NCBI GenBank assembly: GCA_019186965.1
Contig: JABARV010000001.1
Span: 62,001-126,000, forward strand
Direction of reading: 5' to 3'
DNA from: Turneriella sp.
Lineage (GTDB): Bacteria; Spirochaetota; Leptospiria; Turneriellales; Turneriellaceae
Length of the DNA: 64,000 nt
Positions 49,880 through 57,406 of the stretch are shown piece by piece (the first letter of the stretch is position 1; the number at the start of each line of letters is the position of its first letter). The notes below the pieces were generated by a model. That model worked only from the letters and a program-made list of their open reading frames with translations. It was not told where the DNA came from and searched no databases. Both the position numbers and the translations under genes were made by a program.

Positions 49880-51427
49880 ATGAAAAACTTTAATATCCGT
49901 TTCCTGTGTATCGCACTCAGTTTTGTAAGCCTGCCACTTTTTGCAGCGCCTTCTGTTGAGGATTCTATCCAAAAAATCACAGAATTTTTTGCAAAGAACT
50001 CAGGAAAAACGGTCGCTGTAATGCCTTTCCAGCACCGCGACACAAAAGCTACTTCTGAAGTTATGGCAATCCAAAATCGTCTTATCGAAGTCTTGGTTGC
50101 AACGGGCAATGTAGTTGTTATCGAACGGGACAAAATGGAACAATTACTCCACGAGCACCAAATTGACCAATCGGGCCTAACAGATAAAAAACGTATCGGT
50201 AGCATTTTGCAGGCAGATTACCTCCTTATCGGTAGCATCACACAAAAAACAAAAACCACCTTGGATATCAACGCACGCCTTGTGGATGTCACAACTTCTC
50301 AAATAATGGCAACTGCGCACTTTAATGCAGAGCGTAGCGAATTTCCTGAATCTCGCGTTGCACGAACACCTTCAAACCGTTTCTTGGGGGAGCCTCTTGT
50401 ACAACTCGCGATCCTCATTGATACTTCGTCGAGTATGGATGGACTTATTGAACAAACGCGCACGCAACTATGGAAAATTGTAAACACGCTCGCCGGCGGC
50501 TCTCGCGAAGGAAAAAAGCCGCGTATCGAAGTTGCGCTCTACGAATACGGCAATAGCATGCTTAAAGACAAGGATAACTATGTGCGCCGCGTACTCCCCT
50601 TTACGACAAGCCTTGATACGGTTTCTGAAAAGTTATTTGAACTTAAAACAATGGGGGGGCTTGAGTATTGCGGTGCAGCGCTTAACCAGGCGCTCAACGA
50701 TCTTGAATGGAAAAATTATGACGATGTATACCGCGTTATTTTTATCGCCGGAAACGAAGCATTTACACAGGGGCCTGTCGACTTTAGGGTAGTTCTCGAG
50801 ACCGCCCGCCAAAAAGGAATTTTTGTAAACACAATTTTTGCCGGTTCACGCCAAGAAGGTATTGCGACACAGTGGCTTGCCGCAGCGCGTATTGCCGAGG
50901 GCGACTTCCACGTTATCGACCAAAACCAAATGGTACAAGTAATGACAACCCCTTACGACGAAGAGATACGCGCTTTAGGCTATGCGTACAACGACACAGT
51001 AATTCCTTTAGGGGAAAGCGGTGTTGTAGCCGAAAAACGCATAAAAATGCAAGATAGAAAAATTGCCGACGCAAGTCCCCAAAGTGGAGCGTCTACCGAA
51101 CGCGCCCAAGCTAAAGCCTCGGCGCAGTACTCCGAAGCAAACAGTTGGGATTTAACCAGCGCAGCCTCTCAAGAAGAAACATTGGAACGCATCAAGAAGG
51201 ACGACTTACCGCAAGAGCTAAAAGAAAAATCAAAAAATGAAATTAAAGCTTACGTTTCAAAAAAACAAGCCGAACGAAAAAAAATACAAACGCGTATTGA
51301 CGCTCTCGCAAAAAAACGCAACGAATATATCCTTCGCGCTTCTAAAGAAAATCGTAAAGATAATTTTGGCCGTGCAACACAAATTTCAATACGTGCGCAA
51401 GGCAAAAAACGGGGATTTGCTTTTTGA
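49880..51427 (+). CDS. Exported fusion of a CsgG/TolB-N-like domain and a von Willebrand A domain
   Basis: This 515-residue protein has a signal peptide (ALSFVSLPLFA|AP). Residues 25-145 form a CsgG/FlgO/TolB-N-like domain: KTVAVMPFQHRD, then VVVIERDKMEQLLHEHQIDQ and ILQADYLLIGSITQ. From about 175 comes a vWA domain with the MIDAS motif IDTSSSM and later threonine/aspartate positions (LKTMGGLEYCGAALNQALND). A linker of about 150 residues ends in a lysine/arginine coiled coil. Start ATG has a CGAGG site. The domains suggest a periplasmic adaptor that binds another protein with a metal ion. Its convergent neighbour also begins with a CsgG-like domain. No such pair is known to me. Confidence 0.75.
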   Translation: MKNFNIRFLCIALSFVSLPLFAAPSVEDSIQKITEFFAKNSGKTVAVMPFQHRDTKATSEVMAIQNRLIEVLVATGNVVVIERDKMEQLLHEHQIDQSGLTDKKRIGSILQADYLLIGSITQKTKTTLDINARLVDVTTSQIMATAHFNAERSEFPESRVARTPSNRFLGEPLVQLAILIDTSSSMDGLIEQTRTQLWKIVNTLAGGSREGKKPRIEVALYEYGNSMLKDKDNYVRRVLPFTTSLDTVSEKLFELKTMGGLEYCGAALNQALNDLEWKNYDDVYRVIFIAGNEAFTQGPVDFRVVLETARQKGIFVNTIFAGSRQEGIATQWLAAARIAEGDFHVIDQNQMVQVMTTPYDEEIRALGYAYNDTVIPLGESGVVAEKRIKMQDRKIADASPQSGASTERAQAKASAQYSEANSWDLTSAASQEETLERIKKDDLPQELKEKSKNEIKAYVSKKQAERKKIQTRIDALAKKRNEYILRASKENRKDNFGRATQISIRAQGKKRGFAF

Positions 51428-51434
51428 ATAGTTT

Positions 51435-52883
51435 TTAAAATCCAAACTGGTAAGTCACCGAGGCATCAAAATACGCCAGTGAAGTTTGTTTTTCATTCTT
51501 GCTGTTTAGGTATTGATAATCGGTGTCCAAGCTAGGGGTTATGTATCCTGCAATTTTGAAGCGGATGTTCTTAAACCATTTTTGTAAGCTCATGCTATAA
51601 CGCAATCCGACAAACGACATCGAACGATCGGTAGTCTGCGTCAGTGAAGCATTCATCGGTCTATTGGTTGAATCGATGATTGAATACGCACCGCCGACGC
51701 TCGCCACTGCAAATACTCCCAAGGGTGAAAAATAGTACCCTACCTTGAGCGCCGCTTCGATATTCCATAAAAGCCCCACATCGCTTTCGGTTGTCGATAA
51801 TGTCGGATTTATTTGCTTAATCGAAAAAATATCCATGTATGAATCTAAATGCAATCCAAACGAAATTCTTTGTATGTTAAATATATGAAGAGAAGTTTTC
51901 ATATAAAGCGAGCTACTCCAGTTCAAAAGATCGCGTTGAAAAATACCCGCAGGGTTTGTTCCCGAAAAGTTGCGGTAGTTTAGTCCAACGATATACCCCT
52001 CGTTGCGATTGCCATATTCAAGGCCAATGGTTTGGTTAGCATTATTTTTATAGTTTGTAGGCATGGTGTCTTTGACATCGCTCGATGGCAATGCGAAGTG
52101 CGCATAGAGTAACAATTCTTCTTGTAGCCGTGCGTCGCCGCGCAGGTACATGGTGCTCGCGGGGTATTGATAAAAGAGCGCTTGGCGTTCGACGGTGTTT
52201 GACGCATAACCCGCAATGATATTGATGTAACGATCGTTGTTGTCGCGTAAATAATTGTAAGAGTCGTCCTCTTCTTTGGACGCAGGTGTGACACTTTTTC
52301 CATCATTTTTCGACAGTGCTATTTTCTCCCCTTCTTTAGCCGGCGCGTTCTTTTGTGCTGTTGCCCGCGCCAACGCTTCGCGCTCAATTTCTTTCACAAT
52401 CTCCGTTGCGACTTTATTCGTAGCATCGAAAAGAGTGGCGTCAGCGTTGTTGGTGAAGGGTGCGACGCTAATAAATTTATCGGGTGCGATGTAGATACGC
52501 GTGTTGAAAACGATTTGCTTCTTGTTCGGCGTGAGCGAGTACGAACCGACCACAACGTAATCGCTTTGGGTGGAGATGGCGAGCTGTTTGATTTCTATAT
52601 CGGTGGGTGTTTGATTTTTTTTCCAGAGCTGTTTTGTTTTTGTGTCTACGCTTGTTTGGTTGGCGCGGGTATAATCAAACTTTTCTTGCATCGATTGGTT
52701 CACCGCATCGGTAAGAGAAGCAGACAAATAGCCATAGTTTTTTGAACCTGTCGTGTCGATATATTGTGGAATTGCAACAACCGCCAATCCACTCTTCGTA
52801 GGCGCCTGTGGTGCTGCAAATGCTAAAGAAGAAAAAAAGAACAATACCGCGCCACAAAGGACGCTTAAGCTGGTTTTAAACAT
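51435..52883 (-). CDS. Exported fusion of a CsgG/TolB-N-like domain and a predicted outer-membrane barrel
   Basis: This 482-residue protein has a signal peptide (FFFSSLAFA|AP). Residues 28-165 resemble the CsgG/TolB-N fold: SGLAVVAIPQYIDTTGSKNY, then KQLAISTQSDYVVVGSYSL and ATNKVATEIVKEIEREALA. A charged linker follows (KNAPAKEGEKIALSKNDGKS), then about 280 residues of alternating hydrophobic and aromatic strands ending FDASVTYQFGF, the form of an outer-membrane barrel end. It thus joins a periplasmic domain to a membrane barrel. It converges on the vWA fusion with seven bases between the stops. Confidence 0.72.
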   Translation of the reverse strand: MFKTSLSVLCGAVLFFFSSLAFAAPQAPTKSGLAVVAIPQYIDTTGSKNYGYLSASLTDAVNQSMQEKFDYTRANQTSVDTKTKQLWKKNQTPTDIEIKQLAISTQSDYVVVGSYSLTPNKKQIVFNTRIYIAPDKFISVAPFTNNADATLFDATNKVATEIVKEIEREALARATAQKNAPAKEGEKIALSKNDGKSVTPASKEEDDSYNYLRDNNDRYINIIAGYASNTVERQALFYQYPASTMYLRGDARLQEELLLYAHFALPSSDVKDTMPTNYKNNANQTIGLEYGNRNEGYIVGLNYRNFSGTNPAGIFQRDLLNWSSSLYMKTSLHIFNIQRISFGLHLDSYMDIFSIKQINPTLSTTESDVGLLWNIEAALKVGYYFSPLGVFAVASVGGAYSIIDSTNRPMNASLTQTTDRSMSFVGLRYSMSLQKWFKNIRFKIAGYITPSLDTDYQYLNSKNEKQTSLAYFDASVTYQFGF

Positions 52884-52935
52884 GAGGAGCGTGAAGATTT
52901 ATTTTAAAATTAGCGTGTCAACGAATATGAGACCT

Positions 52936-53997
52936 TTATTCAAAAAAACTTTTGAGCGCTTCACGAAAGTTACGCGTGCCGTTTACCACAGGTTGGCTAA
53001 TTTTAGAACTAAATTGCTCCGCAACCTTTGTTCGCATATTTTTAAGACCCTGCCCCATGTTTTCAACCATGTTTCTATACGCGTTCGACGCATAAATTGC
53101 ATACGGATTATATTTAACCTGCGCCAATGGCATGGCCTTACGCGGATCAAAACCTAACGCATAAATTTGATCCATGACTTTATCTATAACAAATTGCTTT
53201 TTATCCGAATTTTCATCGTAAAGCTGTGCCTCAATTTCAGCGAGATAGTCTTCGGTTTTACGCACTGGCCCAAATGAATACGTAACCCTGTCTTTACGGG
53301 GATACTCGCCAATCATCGGTACATCGTCACGCGCCGGTAAAATGATTCCTGCAATACCACAGCACATAAAGTAATCAAACTTGCGCATATAGTTGTAAAT
53401 TTCACGGATGCCGTTATAAGTTTGCGCATCGCCCATACGGCTGCGCGTTCCTGTAGGATAGAGTAGAAAAATATTTCCTTCCTTTTGTAACTTAGCAATC
53501 GCCTTTTGCGATGCTTTATTGATTGCAAGCGCAAGTTGAATTTCTTCTGGCGTCATATTGACTCCCTTTGCCGTAATTACCACGCGGTTGAACATCTCCG
53601 CCATTGCTTTAACTTCACGTGGTCCTTCGGTGAGTTTGCGACCAGCGATAAAAATAATTTTTTCAAAAAGGCGTCTTCCCTCTTCGCCCCTGTGGTAAAG
53701 TAGAGTATAAAGTGCGGGTACGTCAAAATTAGAAAAATGTGCGCTCAATATCAAGGCGGATTTACCCCCGTCAACAAGCCGCCCCATCTCCTTTAGATTC
53801 TCATACCCCGCAATCCCTGAACCATGTTGCATCAAATCATTCATCATATACCGAAAAAGTGGTCGGTTTTGCTTTTGCGCTTCTTGAAATACATTTTCGG
53901 GGGTTGTCACCGAAAAAAGATTCGGATCAGAGCGCTCAACAGAACGGTCGAAAACACGCGGATAGGTATCGTATAAATTTTTTCGCATCGCCGGCAT
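52936..53997 (-). CDS. PlsC-like glycerolipid acyltransferase with disturbed 5' end
   Basis: This is an acyltransferase with the HX4D catalytic motif (ILSAHFSNFDVPA) about 70 residues in, then FLLYPTGTRSR carrying the substrate-binding proline/glycine/arginine positions. It belongs to the PlsC/GPAT superfamily, which adds acyl chains to glycerophosphates or related lipids. The chosen ATG at 53997 gives 353 residues. The frame runs on upstream to 54264, but that part lies mostly in a 260-base inverted-repeat element and its protein (arginine/alanine-rich) is not family-like. Up to about 17 further residues (VTLQNVIRVLQW) may belong to the true gene, whose original start could be lost. No ribosome-binding site was found. 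Confidence 0.75.
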   Translation of the reverse strand: MPAMRKNLYDTYPRVFDRSVERSDPNLFSVTTPENVFQEAQKQNRPLFRYMMNDLMQHGSGIAGYENLKEMGRLVDGGKSALILSAHFSNFDVPALYTLLYHRGEEGRRLFEKIIFIAGRKLTEGPREVKAMAEMFNRVVITAKGVNMTPEEIQLALAINKASQKAIAKLQKEGNIFLLYPTGTRSRMGDAQTYNGIREIYNYMRKFDYFMCCGIAGIILPARDDVPMIGEYPRKDRVTYSFGPVRKTEDYLAEIEAQLYDENSDKKQFVIDKVMDQIYALGFDPRKAMPLAQVKYNPYAIYASNAYRNMVENMGQGLKNMRTKVAEQFSSKISQPVVNGTRNFREALKSFFE

Positions 53998-54050
53998 ACT
54001 AAGCCACTGCAAGACGCGTATGACATTTTGTAAAGTGACTATGTGGTTAG

Positions 54051-54310
54051 GAGCCTGTGCGCCAACTCGCTGGAGCAATTTTTTCGAGAATTTTTGTACG
54101 CTATTTTGCACAAATTCCCCCGCCAAAGCGGCGTGCAACGCCGTGAGGGCGGCGGCGCTTTGGCCGACGGCAAATCGTTGCCGATTTGCTCTGCGAGGGG
54201 CGAAGACGCCCAAATTTGTGCAAAATTTCGCACTTTTAAGCGAACCGCGTACAAAAATTCTCAAAAAAATTGCCTCTTCATAAACACTACACGAGTTGGC
54301 GCACAGGTTC
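54051..54310. repeat. 260-bp inverted-repeat element with nested arms
   Basis: Outer arms GAGCCTGTGCGCCAACTCG (54051-54069) and 54292-54310 match at 18 of 19 positions. Inner arms are a CAATTTTTT-GAGAATTTTTGTACGC segment (54076-54101 against about 54247-54273) and ATTTTGCACAAATT (54103-54116 against 54213-54226). The centre holds GC-rich hairpins (GCCAAAGC/GCTTTGGC, GGCAAATCG/CGATTTGC). It lies between the divergent acyltransferase and gcvT genes and the open frames of both run into it. It looks like a non-autonomous mobile or REP-type repeat. Confidence 0.75.
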
Positions 54311-54367
54311 TTAGGAGCCTACATGCCACAGTGTGGACACCGTGTAACTATTTCAAAGCTTTACCTT

Positions 54368-55435
54368 ATGAAATCTACGCCACTTTTTGAAGAACACAAA
54401 AAACTCAACGCAAAATTTGTCCCGTTTGCTTCTTACAATATGCCTGTATCGTACGGCGCTGTTAAAGATGAAGTTCTCCAAGTACGTACACGCTGCGGCA
54501 TGTTTGACGTTTCGCACATGCTTCCTATTTCGCTTAGGGCAAAAACACGCGACGATTTAGTTACAGCGCTATCGCGCATTTGTGTGCGTGTTCCAGAAAA
54601 ACTCGATGTGCCCAAAGCGCAGTATAACGCATTTTACAACGATAAAGCGGGGCTTGTCGACGACATTACAATTTCGGCTGTGGATAAATCACATTGGATT
54701 GTCGTTGCAAATGCAGGAAACCGCGATGCGGATGTAGAGCTTCTGCAAAAGCATACAAAGGATTTATTAGTAATTACTCCTTGGAGTAATTACGTTCTTA
54801 TTGCACTACAAGGGCCAATGGCACAAAGCTTCTTGGAGCCGCATTTCCCCAGTATTGCAGAGATGTACTATTACGAGACGCGGCTTTTCGATGAAAAAAT
54901 TTTTATCGCACGCATGGGGTATACCGGCGAAGATGGTTTTGAAATCGCGTGCCCACAAGATGCGGGAATTGCACTTTGGCAAAAATTGCTTAGCCAAGGG
55001 GTTGCTCCTTGCGGCCTTGCTGCACGCGATGTTTTGCGTTTAGAAGCGCTAATGCCACTTTACGGAAACGAACTTTTGCCAACGTTACGCCCGCAAGAGT
55101 CAGGGATTGCATTCTTGTATATGGACCACGAATCTATTGCGCCGCGTTCCATACGCGAACAAAATATTGCAGAAACGACAGTGGCGTTCCGCATGGAATC
55201 CGAGGGAGTACCACGGCAAGGGTACAGTATTGTCGATGCAGAAGGTGTACGGGTGGGAGTTGTAACAAGTGGTACTTTTTCTTTTACGCAAAACTATGGT
55301 ATGGGTTTTATGCGTATAAAAATCGAAGTTAAAGATTCTCCTCTTTTTGTAGAGATACGTGGAGAAAAAAAGCCAATAACTCTTCTTGCTAAACCACCGA
55401 TTACGGGTAGTGTAAGGCGGCGTAAAAAAGAGTAG
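54368..55435 (+). CDS. gcvT: Glycine cleavage system T protein (aminomethyltransferase)
   Basis: GcvT moves the methylene unit from the H protein to tetrahydrofolate in glycine breakdown. The 355-residue product starts STPLFEEHKKLNAKFVPFA, then RTRCGMFDVSHM, the ARMGYTGEDGFEIACP region and ARDVLRLEALMPLYGNELLP, and ends with the barrel domain (GVVTSGTFSFTQNYGMGFM). ATG at 54368 is right for the family; the frame extends to 54296 only through the end of the repeat element. gcvH and gcvP are not in the window. The next gene begins ten bases later. Confidence 0.9.
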   Translation: MKSTPLFEEHKKLNAKFVPFASYNMPVSYGAVKDEVLQVRTRCGMFDVSHMLPISLRAKTRDDLVTALSRICVRVPEKLDVPKAQYNAFYNDKAGLVDDITISAVDKSHWIVVANAGNRDADVELLQKHTKDLLVITPWSNYVLIALQGPMAQSFLEPHFPSIAEMYYYETRLFDEKIFIARMGYTGEDGFEIACPQDAGIALWQKLLSQGVAPCGLAARDVLRLEALMPLYGNELLPTLRPQESGIAFLYMDHESIAPRSIREQNIAETTVAFRMESEGVPRQGYSIVDAEGVRVGVVTSGTFSFTQNYGMGFMRIKIEVKDSPLFVEIRGEKKPITLLAKPPITGSVRRRKKE

Positions 55436-55445
55436 GTTAAAATAC

Positions 55446-56318
55446 ATGGGCAGCCCACAGGAGAGAGCGCAAGAGCTTATACGCGAGTTTGTCGAATTCT
55501 CTGAAAAATATAGCGCACAAATTCCGCTCGCAATTCCTAAAGGGACGCTCAAAACGATTGATTACTACCGCGATACGTATTTTAAGTATCTTAAAGATTC
55601 GGAGTTTAAATCGAACATCTGCTATATGTTGCAGTTGATTGAATACCAAATTTGGTTGTACAAACTTTTTAAACCGCAATACTCCTTAGAAAGCGCTCTT
55701 TTTTTTCAACTCCTAATTACGCAGGGTCTTGTTATCGAAGCGGTGGTGTTTGCGCTCATTGCCGACCCTCTTGTTGTCACCGACGCAAATGATCGTTCTA
55801 AGGGAAGCACAAAGGAAGAATATATAAATTTGCTTAACTTAATACGCCGCCGTACTTTTTCCGCACACTTGCAACAGTTGCGCACAATGGAAATTGTGAA
55901 TGTAGAATTAGCAGAAGAACTCGATGCGTACCGTACACAAATTCGTAATCTTGTACACCTACAAAATTGGGATGGTAGGCTTTATAGGCAAATTACACAA
56001 ACCGAATACAATAAGCATTTACAAGAATTTGACAGCCTTCTTAAAAAAATAAATTCTTCTGTTAAAAGCGACCATTCGTTGGATGCACTCATAGGTTATT
56101 ACCAACTCGACGGACGTACAATTAAAGGCGTAGTCAAGTTTTACAACTATAAAAGTAAGCGAGGCCAAATTGACGCAAAGGGAGCACACGATTATATTCC
56201 TTTTTTTGGGGAAGAGGACTTTGGTGCGTGGGAGCCTACAAAAGGTGAAGACGTTATTTTTCGTCTAGCCGTACTTGACAAAGGAGTACGGGCAGTCGGT
56301 GTGCGTAAAAAAGAGTAG
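55446..56318 (+). CDS. Helical protein with a C-terminal cold-shock-like domain
   Basis: This is a 290-residue cytosolic protein. Residues 1-215 are helical with a hydrophobic patch (ALFFQLLITQGLVIEAVVFA) and the C-terminal 65 residues (TIKGVVKFYNYKSKRGQIDA, HDYIPFF-x-E, DVIFRLAVLDKGVRAVGV) resemble a cold-shock/S1-like OB domain: the KGVVKFYNYKSKRGQI strand takes the place of the GTVKWFN-x-x-KGFGFI motif, though most aromatic RNA-binding residues differ. It may bind nucleic acid. It follows gcvT by ten bases. The N-terminal part is not recognised. A fusion of this kind is unfamiliar to me. Confidence 0.65.
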   Translation: MGSPQERAQELIREFVEFSEKYSAQIPLAIPKGTLKTIDYYRDTYFKYLKDSEFKSNICYMLQLIEYQIWLYKLFKPQYSLESALFFQLLITQGLVIEAVVFALIADPLVVTDANDRSKGSTKEEYINLLNLIRRRTFSAHLQQLRTMEIVNVELAEELDAYRTQIRNLVHLQNWDGRLYRQITQTEYNKHLQEFDSLLKKINSSVKSDHSLDALIGYYQLDGRTIKGVVKFYNYKSKRGQIDAKGAHDYIPFFGEEDFGAWEPTKGEDVIFRLAVLDKGVRAVGVRKKE

Positions 56319-56349
56319 GACGTATAAGGTGTGGCTGCCTTTGTGTGGT

Positions 56350-57345
56350 TTAGCCCAAAGCTTCGTCGGTTTTTGAGTGTGCACCCAAGTGCTGGCTAAG
56401 TTTTTCTACAATACGTACAAGTTGTACAGACAATACCCCTTGTGTGCTGTGTAGGAGCACTTCTAAATCTTTGTACGGCGCACGGATTGAAAGTAAACTA
56501 CGCTTTTGTTGTAGCAACAGATTTTCTTGTCGCTTCTTCTTTTTCATTAAACTTTGGATGAGATCAATTATTTGTGGAGGAAGCGTGGCGGCAAAATATT
56601 CTTCGTGCCATGCATCGCGGTTTTTTTCCACATCGGGATTTTCTCTAAAGTATGCGTTAATCTTTGTTTCAAGCATCGAAATTTGCTGAAAATTTAAGGT
56701 CAATTTGTCTTCGTATTCACGAACCTCGTTCGAGCGTTCAAGAGCTGTAGTTTTAAGTTCGTGGATACGTTTTAAAATTTCGTGTTCAGAGTTACGATTT
56801 ATATTTTTTAGGTATAAAAATTCTTCGGCGTCGAGCTCAAAATACCATGCATACGCTAATTTAAAAAGGACACGCTGTGCTATACTTAGCGCGGCAATAC
56901 TCTCGTTGAAACGGTGGAAGAGGTGGCCTTCTGCAAGGTGTTCTTCGCGTATTTCTCCCTTTGTCTCTACAGCGTCTATAAGTTTCCCAGAGGTGTCGAT
57001 GTTGCGGTACAAAGCAAAATATCTTTTATCTTTTTGTGTACGTAAATAATCGATAGTTAAATTACGTAAGACGGCAAAGAACCACGTCGTAAATTTTGCC
57101 TTTCCCTTAAAGCTTGAAATTTTTCGTCCGTCGCGTAAATGCTCGAATGCGTACAGGTAAAATTCGCTGGCTTCGTCTTCGTTAAAGCGAAAAAGCCGTA
57201 TAGGAAAGTTATAAATATCGTCGGAAAATAATTCAAAAAAAGTTGAAAGCGCGTCTGGATTTCCTTTTTTTATTGCACCCAAGAGAGAGACAACCTGTGC
57301 ATCTCTTTCGCTTTGCGTATCTTGGGTGGGTTTGCTTTTTGCCAT
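56350..57345 (-). CDS. Divergent ECF-like sigma factor with long C-terminal extension
   Basis: In this 331-residue protein, residues 20-115 look like sigma-70 region 2: LGAIKKGNPDALSTFFELFS, then the -10-recognition helix block KAKFTTWFFAVLRNLTIDYL. A region-4-like helical part follows at about 150-195 (AALSIAQRVLFKLAYAWYFE), but with an altered helix-turn-helix, and then about 130 residues of coiled, charged helix not found in normal ECF sigmas (which have about 190 residues). It may be a regulator with an in-built anti-sigma-like tail. No anti-sigma gene is adjacent. It lies 61 bases behind glmS on the same strand. Confidence 0.65.
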   Translation of the reverse strand: MAKSKPTQDTQSERDAQVVSLLGAIKKGNPDALSTFFELFSDDIYNFPIRLFRFNEDEASEFYLYAFEHLRDGRKISSFKGKAKFTTWFFAVLRNLTIDYLRTQKDKRYFALYRNIDTSGKLIDAVETKGEIREEHLAEGHLFHRFNESIAALSIAQRVLFKLAYAWYFELDAEEFLYLKNINRNSEHEILKRIHELKTTALERSNEVREYEDKLTLNFQQISMLETKINAYFRENPDVEKNRDAWHEEYFAATLPPQIIDLIQSLMKKKKRQENLLLQQKRSLLSIRAPYKDLEVLLHSTQGVLSVQLVRIVEKLSQHLGAHSKTDEALG

Positions 57346-57406
57346 TTTATGCGCACGAAAATCGTAAAGGCCGCTTTGTATGTGGGCTCATGGGGGTACA
57401 GTATAT

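Noticed and set aside
53998-54264. 88-residue N-terminal extension of the acyltransferase
   Set aside because: Most of it is coded by the inverted-repeat element and has an unnatural Arg/Ala-rich composition.
54296-54367. Extra N-terminus for GcvT starting in the repeat element
   Set aside because: The family begins at the MKSTPLFEEHKKLN methionine at 54368.
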